Source: Deltaproteobacteria bacterium (GTDB lineage: Bacteria > Desulfobacterota > Desulfomonilia > UBA1062). Taken from it: a stretch of 64,000 nucleotides of DNA. The DNA lies in the NCBI GenBank assembly GCA_029547185.1, contig JAKPPU010000005.1, positions 62,001 to 126,000 on the forward strand, in the 5' to 3' direction. Below are positions 38,744 through 48,545 of the stretch, piece after piece (position 1 is the first letter of the stretch; the number at the start of each line of letters is the position of its first letter). The notes below the pieces were generated by a model that saw nothing but the letters and a program-made list of their open reading frames with translations, made no database searches and was not told where the DNA came from. The translations under genes were made by a program, and so were the position numbers.

Positions 38744-38831
38744 TTGAGTTTCCTTCCCGGAGATGGAAAGGGGCCTTTCAAGGGTGTCCACCTCCGATAC
38801 GCACCTGTGAGGGATCTTTCTTTTGCCGATA

Positions 38832-39410
38832 TTACGCCGTTCCCTTGAGTCCGATCTCCTCTGCAGCCTCCCTCATGCCCATGATCGTGTCATTGACGAG
38901 CTCGGAGACATCAACTCCGAGCATCTCTGCACCCTTTACTATGACGGACCTGTCCACGCCTGCGGCAAAGGCGGGAGACTTCCACTTCTTCATAACTGAT
39001 TTCACCTCGAGGTCCATCACGCTCTTCGATGGACGGACCAGCGCGCTCGCTGCAACGAGGCCGGTGAGCTCGTCGATGGCGTACAGGGTCTTCTCGAGCC
39101 TGCTCACTGGCTCGACGTCGGAGCATATCCCGAAGCCGTGGGATACGACAGCGCGGATATATTCCTCCGGCCAGCCGTGCTGCAGGAGGATCTCGTTGGT
39201 TTTCGTGCAGTGCTGGTCGGGAAACTGCTCGTAGTCGAGGTCGTGCACGAGTCCGATGACTCCCCACTTCTCCTCGTCTTCTCCGAGCTTGCGTGCGATG
39301 TGTCGCATAACGGCCTCAACGGCGTATGCGTGTTTCCGTAAGTTGTCCGTTTTCGTATACTCATGGAGAAGCTTCAATGCCTCTTCCCGATTCGGAGCAT
39401 GCTCGGCCAT
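38832..39410 (-). CDS. HD-domain phosphohydrolase-like protein
   Basis: 192 aa. HAYAVEAVMRHIARKLG, GLVHDLDYEQFP (the HD pair) and AVVSHGFG supply metal ligands. This small HD family often acts on nucleotides or phosphate monoesters; the substrate is unknown. The ribosome site AGGAGG lies 7 bases before ATG 39410; the ATG at 39425 overlaps it and is rejected. Confidence 0.85.
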   Translation of the reverse strand: MAEHAPNREEALKLLHEYTKTDNLRKHAYAVEAVMRHIARKLGEDEEKWGVIGLVHDLDYEQFPDQHCTKTNEILLQHGWPEEYIRAVVSHGFGICSDVEPVSRLEKTLYAIDELTGLVAASALVRPSKSVMDLEVKSVMKKWKSPAFAAGVDRSVIVKGAEMLGVDVSELVNDTIMGMREAAEEIGLKGTA

Positions 39411-39623
39411 CCCGTTCCTCCTCATATGATTTGCGATAAAGTATTATTGTTTTATATAGGTGTTGCAAGTCAAATTTCACGCAGCGTTCTCCTTTAAAAA
39501 ACGTAAAAATATTCTTAAAAAGGGAAAAAGAATTCCCCAATTGGGAAATTGAAAAGATCGAAGGATTGAAAATCGCCTTTTGAGAAGCATAATATAATTA
39601 ATAATATAAGGGAATATTTTTCG

Positions 39624-39639
39624 TGGCACATCTCTTGTA
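39624..39639 (+). promoter_or_regulatory. Probable sigma-54 promoter of the small exported protein
   Basis: TGGCACATCTCTTGTA matches TGGCAC-N5-TTGCA with T in place of the last C. It sits about 62 bases upstream of the start codon, in an AT-rich region with no competing sigma-70 site. Confidence 0.55.
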
Positions 39640-39701
39640 TTATTACAATACGCTTGCCTGCATGCCCAAGGTCCGTGAAATATCTCACTAAGGAGGTAAA
39701 G

Positions 39702-40046
39702 ATGAAGATACCTATTTTCGGGGCCACTCTCATAGCAGGTATCCTGGGAGTGACCATGTTCTTCATCCTCACCCAGGAGGGAGAGGCAAGGGGCCCCCAT
39801 GAAGATATCTCTGCCCCGTACCACCGCTACAAGCTCCAGTACTCCTACAACGGGAAGACATGGCATGATCTCATTATCATCGAGAACGGAGAGCTGTCCA
39901 AGAATTATGAATATCTGAGAAAAGGAAAGAAATTCCCCTCGCTCAGGTATCTCTACACATACATCGATGAAGAGGGGTTCCGCAGGGCAGTATCGATCCC
40001 CCTGACAGTCGAGAGCCCGCCCGAAGAAAAAGGCCGCCGCGCATAA
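39702..40046 (+). CDS. Small exported or membrane-anchored protein of unknown function
   Basis: 114 aa. The N-terminal hydrophobic segment FGATLIAGILGVTMFFIL could be a signal peptide or anchor, followed by a basic, Tyr-rich beta-strand-like domain (YKLQYSYNGKTWHDLIIIENGE split over two strands). The ribosome site AAGGAGG is excellent. A sigma-54-like promoter precedes it, as for the two secreted paralogues at 6849 and 8824, suggesting shared conditions of expression. No family recognised. The nested inverted repeat follows. Confidence 0.65.
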   Translation: MKIPIFGATLIAGILGVTMFFILTQEGEARGPHEDISAPYHRYKLQYSYNGKTWHDLIIIENGELSKNYEYLRKGKKFPSLRYLYTYIDEEGFRRAVSIPLTVESPPEEKGRRA

Positions 40047-40084
40047 GGATTTCTTACAGTTTTTATCTGGTAGAATTTGAATAA

Positions 40085-40276
40085 GGGAGTCGGAGGGGTT
40101 CCTGAATGAACCGTCAAGCGCCTTTTGAGGCAGACCAGACGGAGACTTAAGGCCTCTTGATCCCGTACTGTTTGAGCCTTCCTTAAGGAAGGCGAGTTTA
40201 CGGGATCGGCCGAAGGCGCAGTCTGTGGATGCCTCAAAAGGCGATTTCGGTGAAGGAAGGAATCCCTCCGACTCCC
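40085..40276. repeat. 192-bp nested inverted repeat (four concentric arms)
   Basis: Arms pair concentrically: 40085-40103 with 40258-40276 (18 of 19); 40119-40132 with 40230-40243 (14 of 14); 40159-40167 with 40199-40207 (9 of 9); the core 40176-40193 is a perfect 18-bp palindrome. It lies between two convergent genes. It may be a miniature mobile element, a large bidirectional terminator or a structured RNA. No target-site duplication is evident at its edges. Confidence 0.7.
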
Positions 40277-40298
40277 CCTCCACCGAACAACTCTTTAC

Positions 40299-41522
40299 TT
40301 AATCGATCACCTCAACATCGAGGATGAAGTGCGACATGGGCTCGCACATGTCCTTTCCGATGAGGATCGGATTTTCGTACCTGAATCCGATGTTCTCCTG
40401 CGGACACGCATACTGCATGGCGCAGATGAGGAGCTCGTTTTCCCGGTAGACGTGCTCGGGATTGGTCCAGTAGGGCATGGGGCCGTCGTTCATCCCGATT
40501 CTCCACTCGTCGCCCAGCATCCCGATGCCGTGCTCGAACCCCGGGACCATGTATTCGGCGAACCCCCGCGACTCGGCGAACTCGAGCATCTGTTCGGCGA
40601 GGCTCACCGGCGATATGCCGGCCTTGTAGGTCTTCAGGGTGAGCGCCACGATGTCCACGAAGTTCTTTGCATGCCACAGCTGGCGGTCGGTTGCAGGAGC
40701 GATGAGGTAGTTGTGTGAGTGATCTCCAAGGGCGAGCTTGAACATGGCGTGGATATCGACCATGAGGGGCTCGCCGGCCTTGAGCTCTTTCGTGGAGGCA
40801 GGCGTGCAGGCGCCTCCGGCAAGGCCGGTACGGTATCCGCAGGCGATCTCGTTTCCGCCGGTGAAGGACCATTCCCAGACGCTGCCTGCCTTTCGCATGG
40901 CAAGTGCTGCTATACCTGCGATCTCGGTCTCGGTCATGCCCTTCCAGCCGCCGTTCGAGATGGCGTCTCTCACTGCCCTGTGCCCTATATCCACGATCCT
41001 GGAGGCCTCCCTGAACCGGTTGATGGTTCCTTCATCCTTGATCAGCGCGAGGCGGTCCACGATATCGTGCGAGTTGACGAGCTCGAACCCGGGCAGGGCC
41101 GCTCTGAAGCTTTCGTATTCATAGTGGGTGAGATTGCCCTCGGGCAGGTAGTTGGACATCCCGGTCTCGATCCCGATGCGGCCTTTCTTGAGGCCCACGT
41201 TTTCGGTGATGAAGTCCGCGATCTGGCCGATCTGGTCCATTCCTCCCAGGGGGGCATAACCGAGCACGTGGTCTTCGTCCAGCCACGAGTCATCCGCCAC
41301 CCGCGCCGCATCGATGACGAAGGTGAATACCGTGGGCAGACCTTGGGCAGGGATCACGATGTAGGAGCGCCACGGGCAGAAGGCATCCGTCACCCACGAG
41401 AGGGTCCGCAGCCTCGATCCCAGGTACAGGTCGATGTTTTCCTTGGCCATCGTGTCCTGGATCCGGGCAAGGCGTCCGGGGAAATCAATGAAATAAGGGT
41501 CGTTCTGCGGTTTCTGTGTCAT
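40299..41522 (-). CDS. M24-fold (Xaa-Pro aminopeptidase/creatinase-like) protein
   Basis: 407 aa. It has an N-terminal creatinase domain (RLARIQDTMAKENIDLYLG) and a C-terminal pita-bread fold. Metal ligands expected in M24 peptidases are partly present: VDIHAMFKLALGDHSHN (two Asp, normal spacing), FEHGIGM (His) and GFRYENP (Glu). However, the Glu of the usual EPG motif is replaced in ICAMQYACPQ. This fits creatinase-type, metal-independent C-N hydrolases or an altered metal site. Substrate unknown. The gene may be cotranscribed with the SCP2 gene upstream (18-base gap). Confidence 0.82.
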   Translation of the reverse strand: MTQKPQNDPYFIDFPGRLARIQDTMAKENIDLYLGSRLRTLSWVTDAFCPWRSYIVIPAQGLPTVFTFVIDAARVADDSWLDEDHVLGYAPLGGMDQIGQIADFITENVGLKKGRIGIETGMSNYLPEGNLTHYEYESFRAALPGFELVNSHDIVDRLALIKDEGTINRFREASRIVDIGHRAVRDAISNGGWKGMTETEIAGIAALAMRKAGSVWEWSFTGGNEIACGYRTGLAGGACTPASTKELKAGEPLMVDIHAMFKLALGDHSHNYLIAPATDRQLWHAKNFVDIVALTLKTYKAGISPVSLAEQMLEFAESRGFAEYMVPGFEHGIGMLGDEWRIGMNDGPMPYWTNPEHVYRENELLICAMQYACPQENIGFRYENPILIGKDMCEPMSHFILDVEVID

Positions 41523-41540
41523 GGTAGACTGCCTCCTCTT

Positions 41541-41942
41541 TCAGTAGGTTGCCGGGATCCGGGACATGATCTTGTTCATGCGGTCGGCCAACGATGCAAG
41601 CTTCAATGCCTTCACCATGTTTCCCTTCACCTTGAGCTTGCCGCTCATGAGCGCCCTCTGGGACGATATGATCCCCTGGGTGAGCTTCGAGAAGAGGTCG
41701 TAGCTTCCGGTGATGACGAATTCAGCCTGCCTGGGCGGGCCTTCCTCCACCGCGACCTCGACGAAGTTGCCGTTGTCGCACTTGAAATAGAGGCATCTGT
41801 CCTTCCCATCCGGACAGCCCGTATAGATGTACGAGACCGAGGTAGTGATGAACTTCATCTTTTCCGGGCTCAGCTCTGCCTTGAAACGCTTCTCCACCTC
41901 ATCACGCCACTCCTGGCTCAAATATGCGACCTTTTCCGACAT
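41541..41942 (-). CDS. SCP2 sterol-carrier-like protein
   Basis: 133 aa. The C-terminal half has the SCP2 fold pattern: AEFVITGSYDLFSKLTQGIISSQRALMSGKLKVKGNM in two segments, ending in a helix. SCP2 domains bind acyl-CoA or other lipids. ATG 41942 follows GAGAGGAGG at 5-6 bases. It precedes the M24-fold gene on the same strand, and the pair may act on one hydrophobic substrate. Confidence 0.82.
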   Translation of the reverse strand: MSEKVAYLSQEWRDEVEKRFKAELSPEKMKFITTSVSYIYTGCPDGKDRCLYFKCDNGNFVEVAVEEGPPRQAEFVITGSYDLFSKLTQGIISSQRALMSGKLKVKGNMVKALKLASLADRMNKIMSRIPATY

Positions 41943-42138
41943 ATTTTCCTCCTCTCTCTTAAAAGTACAGGTATTGATACCGATCATCCCTGTGGCTGGT
42001 CTCCTGGCCGATACAAATATACTAACATCAGCAGGGGCTTAAAGCAATGAAGAAATGAACAAATATTTTAATAATTCATTATCTCCAGCCGTGCCGGGGG
42101 CGGCATTTCCGTCCCTGTTGATCGGAAACGAGGCATGA

Positions 42139-43110
42139 TCACGGAGCAGCTTCCCCGGGAGCCTCTTTTGCCGGTACGGCCGTCTTGCCCGCTCCATCGA
42201 GGAAGCCGACATACGTGTCTGCCGTCACCTTCGGGATCTCGATCATGGGAACATGGCCGCAATCTTTGAAGATCACGGTCTGAACGTGCGGAATATGCTG
42301 CTCGAAGACGCTGACCGTGGAGACGTCGATGATCCTGTCCTTGTCTCCCCAGAGGAGGAGGACGGGCATGCGGAGTCCTCCCAGGTAGCTCGCGATATCC
42401 TTTCTGTTCGTGTTGATGTCATTCCAGAGCTTCTCGTTGAAGGAGCTCAGCTCCACGGACCTGTCGGCAAGCACGGAGTAGGTGGGCCACGGCAGGAACG
42501 GCTTCTTGCAGAAGGCGTAGTCCATGAGCTTGTAGAACTGCGATCTCGTTTTCGGAACCAGGGGGTTGTCGCCGCGTTCGAGCGCACGCCTGAATTCGCC
42601 CGGCCGGGGTGAGATGGCCCCTGCGGAGTCGATGAGGCACAGGGTAAGGATCCTGTCCGGATGCTCCGAGCTGTAGAGCACGCTCACATACCCGCCCATG
42701 GAGTTGCCCGCCAGATGGAAGCGGTCGAGACGCAGGGCATCTGCGGTATCGGCAAGGCCCTTCACATAGGAATCGATGTCATAGGTTCTCTTCCAGTCCC
42801 GGGCATTCGATCCATGGCCGGGCAGGTCGACGGCAATGAGACGATACTCTTTGGGAAGATACCTGGCAAACCTGATCCAGTTGGTTTTGTCGGCGCCGAA
42901 GCCGTGGAGCATCACGATGGTCTCCCCCGTGCCGGGACGTTCGAGGTAGGAAACCGTAAGATCGCCTGCCTGGACGGTTTTTTCCGTAAGGCTCGACCTC
43001 CAGCGCTCCATGGACATGCCTGACTCGAAAAGCGATTTTTTGAAGCTGCCGCAGCCGCACAGTGCAAGAAGTGCACACAGGACCAGCACGGTGAAAAGTC
43101 TTCTCGACAT
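42139..43110 (-). CDS. Alpha/beta-hydrolase lipoprotein
   Basis: 323 aa. The signal peptide ends in a lipobox-like LCGC (Cys20). The fold is canonical: HGFGADKTNW (oxyanion), GNSMGGYVS (nucleophile Ser), LLLWGDKDRI (Asp), FKDCGHVP (His). It belongs with meta-cleavage/LipG-like esterases. Its envelope location is inferred from the lipobox. The C-terminus is rich in Ala/Pro/Glu. Confidence 0.85.
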   Translation of the reverse strand: MSRRLFTVLVLCALLALCGCGSFKKSLFESGMSMERWRSSLTEKTVQAGDLTVSYLERPGTGETIVMLHGFGADKTNWIRFARYLPKEYRLIAVDLPGHGSNARDWKRTYDIDSYVKGLADTADALRLDRFHLAGNSMGGYVSVLYSSEHPDRILTLCLIDSAGAISPRPGEFRRALERGDNPLVPKTRSQFYKLMDYAFCKKPFLPWPTYSVLADRSVELSSFNEKLWNDINTNRKDIASYLGGLRMPVLLLWGDKDRIIDVSTVSVFEQHIPHVQTVIFKDCGHVPMIEIPKVTADTYVGFLDGAGKTAVPAKEAPGEAAP

Positions 43111-43258
43111 GGTTACCCCCTCTATTCAATTGTTCAACAGAGCATCAGCTTACAGGGTTTATCAATGACTTGCCAGAGCAATTTCACATCAGTGCTGCAC
43201 CGCTGCTTCAGGGAAGAGCTGCATGTGCTCATCCGATGCCGGCACGGGGTCCCGGCAG

Positions 43259-43678
43259 TCACCCGCCCTGTTTTTCCGAAGACAGGATCTCTTCGATGGA
43301 GAGGATGAGCTTCGGCAGGATAGAGATGTTCGGCCGCTTGCGGGCGACCATCTCGACCGCTTCAGCGAAGGAAAGGTTCTTCCGGCAGCAGAGATAGGAG
43401 ATGACCACCGAGGGAGAACGGCCGTTGCCCAAGTTGCAGAATACGAGGATCCTGCCGCCCGCTGAAACCATGCGATGGATCCACGTAACAGCATCCTTGA
43501 GCTGATCCGCCGGAATGGGCCTCATATCGATGATGGGGACCTTATAGTAGGGCAGGTTGGGCGAGCTCAAGTTCCTCTCCTGTGCAACGCAGAGCAGAGC
43601 GCTGATCTCCGGGGGAGGGCTCACGGCTTCTTCGTACTCACCTATGGCTACGTTATCGAGAATAAAATCCATACCCAT
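43259..43678 (-). CDS. Dual-specificity protein phosphatase-like
   Basis: 139 aa. The P-loop is FCNLGNGRSPS, a CX5R active site (Cys and Arg present), in a compact DSP fold (ILDNVAIGEYEEA at the start; SYLCCRKNLSFAEAVEMV after). The residue before Cys is Phe rather than the usual His. It would dephosphorylate Tyr or Ser/Thr, or possibly a small phosphate. ATG 43672 is an alternative start. The gene is single. Confidence 0.83.
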   Translation of the reverse strand: MGMDFILDNVAIGEYEEAVSPPPEISALLCVAQERNLSSPNLPYYKVPIIDMRPIPADQLKDAVTWIHRMVSAGGRILVFCNLGNGRSPSVVISYLCCRKNLSFAEAVEMVARKRPNISILPKLILSIEEILSSEKQGG

Positions 43679-43733
43679 GCCTCTCTTGCTTTCTTTACGC
43701 TCTAGAGTTGAGAATGAGGTTCCGTTTCTGCTT

Positions 43734-44420
43734 TCAGGCAGGAGCGATACAGAAATACTTTAGCACCCTTTTTGAATTGTGCAAGAGATTCTTATCCGGG
43801 GATCGGATCATCTGCCTCAGCAACGGAACGATCTCCCGGAGATTCGCGGAATATCTCCCTCCATAGGAATGTCCCGGCCAGACTTTCGTCTCTCCGGGCA
43901 GGGCAATGAGCCTCTCGATGCTTGCCCTGATCTCACGGAAGCTTCCACCAGGGATGTCGGTGCGGCCGATACCCTCAATGAATATCGTATCGCCGGACAG
44001 GAGGTTTCCAGGCCAGAAGAGGCATATGGAGCCGGGGGAATGCCCGGGCGTATGGAGCACCTCGACCGGTATATCGCCGAGACGCAGATCGCTGCCCTCG
44101 ATGAGGGTGAAGGAGATCTTGGGCGGAATCCTTGCCGTGAATACGGCTGCCAGAGACGAGTTCATGATCCTCTGGAAGAGGCTTCCTTCATCTGTGTGGG
44201 CAAGGATGGGAACCTTGCCCGAAAACAGGTGATTGCCCATTGTGTGGTCGGGGTGGATGTGCGTGTTAATGACCGCCTTGATCTTCAGGGATGCGATGTC
44301 GGCGTGTGCATTGAAATCTGCCGGAGGATCGATGACGAAGCACTCGCCGGATTCGCTGTCGATAATGATGTAGCTGAGGAGTGCGAATGACGGGGTTGCG
44401 ATCTGTCGAACACGGAGCAC
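43734..44420 (-). CDS. MBL-fold metallohydrolase (glyoxalase II-like), second copy
   Basis: 228 aa. Metal motifs THIHPDHTMG, HTPGHSPGSICLFWP, LLSGDTIFIEGIGRTDIPGGS and PGHSYGG are complete. It shares the GHxPGSxCLxWP and GIGRTDxPGGS blocks with the gene at 38096, so the two are probably paralogues. The gene starts 12 bases after the S-component stop and may be in a gltX operon. Substrate unknown. Confidence 0.87.
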   Translation of the reverse strand: MLRVRQIATPSFALLSYIIIDSESGECFVIDPPADFNAHADIASLKIKAVINTHIHPDHTMGNHLFSGKVPILAHTDEGSLFQRIMNSSLAAVFTARIPPKISFTLIEGSDLRLGDIPVEVLHTPGHSPGSICLFWPGNLLSGDTIFIEGIGRTDIPGGSFREIRASIERLIALPGETKVWPGHSYGGRYSANLREIVPLLRQMIRSPDKNLLHNSKRVLKYFCIAPA

Positions 44421-44432
44421 GGGGACCGGTCC

Positions 44433-44939
44433 CTAATCTCTCGTCGCGGAGATGATCCGGTGAAAGACCGGCAGCAGGAGGGTTGCGAGCACCACGCTGC
44501 CCAGCGCCTGGAGGATGTTCGCAGGGACCTCGGCCAGCGCAGCCTTCTGATCGTACATGATGCTCTCCGCAATGAAGTAGCCGAGGACCATCCATGCCGT
44601 CGCAGCGATGAAGCCGATAACGAGCCTGAAGCTCACCCTGTCTTTCCTCGCACCGAGGATGCTCATGGCGGCGATGATGAGGAGCGCCTCGATCCCCTTG
44701 ATGAAGAGGGTCCACAGGGCCCACTGGGGATATCCGCCCAGGATGTCGGCCAGGGCGGACCCTATGCCCCCGGCGATGAATCCGCCCACGGGGCCGAAAA
44801 ACAGGGCAGACAGAAGCACCATGCTGTCGCCGAGGTTCATGTAGCCGTTCGTCTGGGGGATGGGGACGCGGATGATCATGGTGGATACGGCAACAAGTGC
44901 GATGAAAAGCGCCAGAAGCGCAAAGTCACGAATTTTCAT
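44433..44939 (-). CDS. ECF transporter substrate-binding (S) component
   Basis: 168 aa with five or six TM helices. The start, KIRDFALLALFIALVAVSTM, and LGDSMVLLSALFFGPVGGFIAGGIGSALADILGG (two segments) are typical of S components of the ECF-ribofla_trS type (thiamine-, hydroxymethylpyrimidine-, folate- or riboflavin-like ligands). No dedicated T and A genes are adjacent, so it would use a shared ECF module elsewhere. It starts 3 bases after the gltX stop. Confidence 0.8.
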   Translation of the reverse strand: MKIRDFALLALFIALVAVSTMIIRVPIPQTNGYMNLGDSMVLLSALFFGPVGGFIAGGIGSALADILGGYPQWALWTLFIKGIEALLIIAAMSILGARKDRVSFRLVIGFIAATAWMVLGYFIAESIMYDQKAALAEVPANILQALGSVVLATLLLPVFHRIISATRD

Positions 44940-44942
44940 TCT

Positions 44943-46358
44943 TCACTCCCGTGGGCGACTTTTTGCTTCCATGTAATCGAGTGCCTTTTTAAGTCGTGGG
45001 AGGGCTCTGTTCTTTCCCAGGGTCGAGATGATCTCGAATATCCCGGGTGATACGGTTTTGCCGGTGAGGGCCACCCGCATGGGCTGGGCAAGAACCTTGA
45101 ATTTCAGGCCGGTCTCGTCGAGGAGGCCTTTCACTGCCTCCTCGATCTGTGCTTTCTGCGAGAGATCGATCCTTTCGAACTTCTCGACGAGAGCCCGGAA
45201 TATGCCTGCAAGCTCGGGCTTGAAGAAGGTTTCCTTGAGTTCCTCAGGAGGCTCTTTTTCTGCGAAGTAGAAGTCCCCGAACTCGACGATCTCTTCGAGG
45301 GTCTTTGTCCGCTCCCTCACGTCGAGGACCACCTGCCTGAGGTAGGCATGGTCGGGGATCTCGTAGCCCTTGGCCTTGATGAAGTCGGGAAGCAGCTCTG
45401 CAAGCCTGTCAGGATCTCCGGTCATGATGTAGTGGTGGTTGAGCCAGAGGAGCTTTTCCGGGTTGAACACGGCAGCGCTCTTGCCCACGTCATGGATGTC
45501 GAAGTACTCGATGAGCTCTTCCCTGGTGAAGATCTCCTGGTCTCCGTGGGACCACGAGAGCCTCACGAGGTAGTTCACGAGGGCTTCCGGAAGGTAGCCC
45601 ATCTCTTTGTAGGCCATGACCGATGTGGCGCCGTGCCTCTTCGAGAGGCGGGTCTTGTCGGCCCCGAGGATCATGGGTACGTGGGCGAAGAGCGGGATAT
45701 CGAATCCGAGCGCGGCATAGAGCTGGATCTGCCTCGGCGTATTGTTCACGTGGTCGTCGCCCCGGATCACGTGCGTGATGTTCATGGTGGCGTCATCGAT
45801 GACCACGGTCAGGTTGTAGGTGGGCATGCCGTCCGACCTGATGAGGATGAGATCGTCGAGCTCGCCGTTGTCCACCGAGATGCGGCCCTTGATCATGTCG
45901 TCGAAGGAGGTTGTCCCGGAAAAGGGCATGGCGAAGCGCACCACCCTCCCGGGCCCCGGGCCGAGCCCCTTGTTCCTGCACGCCTGGTCGTACTTCGGCT
46001 TTTCGCCCTTCTCGAGGGCGAGCTTTCTCCTCTCCTCGAGCTCTTCGGGGGTGCACTCGCACCAGTATGCCTTGCCCTCGTCGAGGAGCTTCTGAACGTA
46101 GGACCGGTAGATGCCGAGACGCTCGGACTGATAGAACGGCCCTTCGTCCCAGTCGAGACCGAGCCACTGCATCGCATCGAGAATTTGCAGGGTCGATTCT
46201 TCCGTGGAGCGCTGGGCATCGGTATCTTCCACCCTCAGGATGAAGGTTCCGTTCAAATGCCTGGCATAGAGCCAGGCGAAAAGGGCTGTCCGTGCCCCGC
46301 CGATATGGAGGTACCCGGTGGGGGAGGGGGCGAATCGCGTTCTGACCTGTGTTGTCAT
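44943..46358 (-). CDS. gltX: Glutamate--tRNA ligase
   Basis: 471 aa. [21 protein letters not shown] contains the HIGH-like motif (split here as [13 protein letters not shown]), and [13 protein letters not shown] is the KMSKS-like motif; class I catalytic and anticodon-binding domains are full length. It charges tRNA-Glu (or also tRNA-Gln when GatCAB is used). ATG 46358 lies one base after the aconitase stop, TGATATG; a longer upstream frame runs inside aconitase and is rejected. Order on the minus strand: aconitase, gltX, ECF S component, MBL enzyme. Confidence 0.95.
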   Translation of the reverse strand: MTTQVRTRFAPSPTGYLHIGGARTALFAWLYARHLNGTFILRVEDTDAQRSTEESTLQILDAMQWLGLDWDEGPFYQSERLGIYRSYVQKLLDEGKAYWCECTPEELEERRKLALEKGEKPKYDQACRNKGLGPGPGRVVRFAMPFSGTTSFDDMIKGRISVDNGELDDLILIRSDGMPTYNLTVVIDDATMNITHVIRGDDHVNNTPRQIQLYAALGFDIPLFAHVPMILGADKTRLSKRHGATSVMAYKEMGYLPEALVNYLVRLSWSHGDQEIFTREELIEYFDIHDVGKSAAVFNPEKLLWLNHHYIMTGDPDRLAELLPDFIKAKGYEIPDHAYLRQVVLDVRERTKTLEEIVEFGDFYFAEKEPPEELKETFFKPELAGIFRALVEKFERIDLSQKAQIEEAVKGLLDETGLKFKVLAQPMRVALTGKTVSPGIFEIISTLGKNRALPRLKKALDYMEAKSRPRE

Positions 46359-46359
46359 A

Positions 46360-48279
46360 TCAGCCTCGCATCGTGGATTTAATGAAGTTGAGAAGACCGC
46401 CTGCCGTGAGGATCTCGCGTTCACGGTCAGAGAGCTCGATCGAGCAGTCGAGCTTTTTGCCGGTTCCGATCTCGGAGGCAACGAGAGATTCCCTGCCCTC
46501 GACGGCTGCGATGATGCGTGAAAGCGAGATGCGGGAGCCCTTTTCAATGCCGGCGTAGGTTTCTTCGCTCACCGTTACGGGCAGGATCCCGAAGTTGATG
46601 AGGTTCGATCTGTGGATTCTCGCAAAGGACCGTGCGAGCACGGCCTTCACCCCGAGGTACATCGGTGCAAGCGCCGCATGCTCACGGGATGATCCCTGGC
46701 CGTAGTTCTCGCGGGCAAGAATGCAGCCGGAGCTGGCCTTCTTTGCATTCTCCGAAAATTCCCCATCTATCCCGGAGAAGACATACCGGGATATGGCCTC
46801 GATGTTCGACCGTAAGGGCAGGATCTTTGCCCCTGCCGGCATGATGTCATCCGTCGTGATGTTGTCTCTGAGCTTGAGCAGGACCTCGAGCTCGACGCTG
46901 TCCTCCATGGGACCGCGCTTGGGCAGCGGCCTGATGTTGGGTCCTCTCGCAACCTCAGCCGTGCTCCCGTCCGGGTCGGGGGGAATGATCATCGAATCGT
47001 CAATGAGAAATCTCTTCGGCAACTTGATCTCCGGATACTCCCCGAGGTCCCTCGGATCGGTTATGCAGCCGGAAAGTGCGCACGCCACGGCGACCTCGGG
47101 TGATGCAAGATAGACACCCGCGCTCTTCGTGCCCGATCTGCCAGGGAAATTGCGGTTGAAGGTCCGTACCGAAACGGCATCGGTCTTCGGGGCCTGTCCC
47201 ATGCCGATGCAGGGGCCGCAGGCGCTTTCGAGGATCCTGGCTCCCGAGGAGATGATATCCGTGAGAGCCCCGTTCTTCGCGAGCATGGCGAGAACCTGGC
47301 GGGAACCCGGGGCAATGGCGAAGCTCACGTCAGGATGGATCTTCCTGCCTTTGAGAACCCGGGCCACCATCATGAGGTCCTTGAGCGACGAGTTCGTGCA
47401 GGAGCCGATCAGAACCTGATCTACTCTCGTCCCGGCAATATCGCGTATGGAAGCCACGTTGTCCGGACTATGGGGGCAGGCTGCCATGGGCTCGACCTTC
47501 GACAGGTCGATCTCGATGACCTCGTCATAGACGGCGTCTTCATCGGCTGCAAGGGGCTTCCACGAACGTCTCCGTCCCTGGGCTGTGAGGAAGGATTTCG
47601 TGACCTCGTCGCTCGGGAAGATCGAGGTCGTTGCCCCGAGCTCGGCGCCCATGTTGGTGATCGTGGCCCTCTCCGGCACACTCAGAGTTTTCACGCCTTC
47701 GCCCGTATACTCGAAAATCCTGCCCACACCGCCTTTTACCGTGACCCGTTTAAGCACCTCGAGGATTATGTCCTTGGCGCTGACCCATGGCCTCAAACGC
47801 GAGGTGAGGACCACGCCAACGACCTTCGGAGTGGGGATCGAGAACGGCATGCCTGCCATGGCAGAGGCGACATCGAGCCCCCCCGCGCCGATCGCCAGCA
47901 TGCCGATGCCGCCAGCGGTCGGGGTATGGCTGTCCGATCCGAGAAGGGTCTTGCCGGGAACCCCGAAGCGCTCGAGGTGCACCTGGTGACAGATGCCGTT
48001 TCCTGCCCGGGAAAAATAGATCCCGTACTTGCGGGCGATATCCTGGAGGAACCGGTGGTCGTCTGCATTCTCGAACCCTGACTGGAGGGTATTGTGGTCC
48101 ACGTAGCTCACCGAGAGCTCGGTCTTCACCCGCTCGATGTCCATGGCCTCGAACTCGAGGTATGCCATGGTGCCGGTCGCATCCTGGGTGAGGGTCTGGT
48201 CGATCTTCAGGGAACACTCGCGGCTGGTCCGCTCCAGTGCATGCCTGTCGATGATCTTCTGTGTGAGTGTTTTTGCCAT
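46360..48279 (-). CDS. Aconitate hydratase, Aquifex/deltaproteobacterial short type
   Basis: 639 aa, the size of the short single-chain aconitases. The [4Fe-4S] Cys residues are in GSCTNSS and ACGPCIGMG. Other family blocks: [20 protein letters not shown] in two parts, [21 protein letters not shown], and the swivelling domain with [17 protein letters not shown]. It interconverts citrate and isocitrate in an oxidative or reductive TCA pathway. Ribosome site AGGAGC, 5 bases before ATG 48279. Confidence 0.93.
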   Translation of the reverse strand: MAKTLTQKIIDRHALERTSRECSLKIDQTLTQDATGTMAYLEFEAMDIERVKTELSVSYVDHNTLQSGFENADDHRFLQDIARKYGIYFSRAGNGICHQVHLERFGVPGKTLLGSDSHTPTAGGIGMLAIGAGGLDVASAMAGMPFSIPTPKVVGVVLTSRLRPWVSAKDIILEVLKRVTVKGGVGRIFEYTGEGVKTLSVPERATITNMGAELGATTSIFPSDEVTKSFLTAQGRRRSWKPLAADEDAVYDEVIEIDLSKVEPMAACPHSPDNVASIRDIAGTRVDQVLIGSCTNSSLKDLMMVARVLKGRKIHPDVSFAIAPGSRQVLAMLAKNGALTDIISSGARILESACGPCIGMGQAPKTDAVSVRTFNRNFPGRSGTKSAGVYLASPEVAVACALSGCITDPRDLGEYPEIKLPKRFLIDDSMIIPPDPDGSTAEVARGPNIRPLPKRGPMEDSVELEVLLKLRDNITTDDIMPAGAKILPLRSNIEAISRYVFSGIDGEFSENAKKASSGCILARENYGQGSSREHAALAPMYLGVKAVLARSFARIHRSNLINFGILPVTVSEETYAGIEKGSRISLSRIIAAVEGRESLVASEIGTGKKLDCSIELSDREREILTAGGLLNFIKSTMRG

Positions 48280-48545
48280 GCCTGCTCCTGATCGAAAATT
48301 GTATTCCTATCTCTAATGATGAACCATGCTTTAGTCAATGATTTAAAGTGCTCAAGCCAAGGGAATCAATGGTTAAAAGCTCATTATTCATGGAAGGTGA
48401 AGTCAAGATAAAAAATCATTCAGGGAAATCAAACCCATGTCCGACAGTGCAAACATTTCCCGCAGGAGTGCAATAAACACTCAAGCAGCCCTGTCGCGGT
48501 GTCCGATAAGGGATGGCATACTGCTCATCGCTCGAGGTGAAAAAG

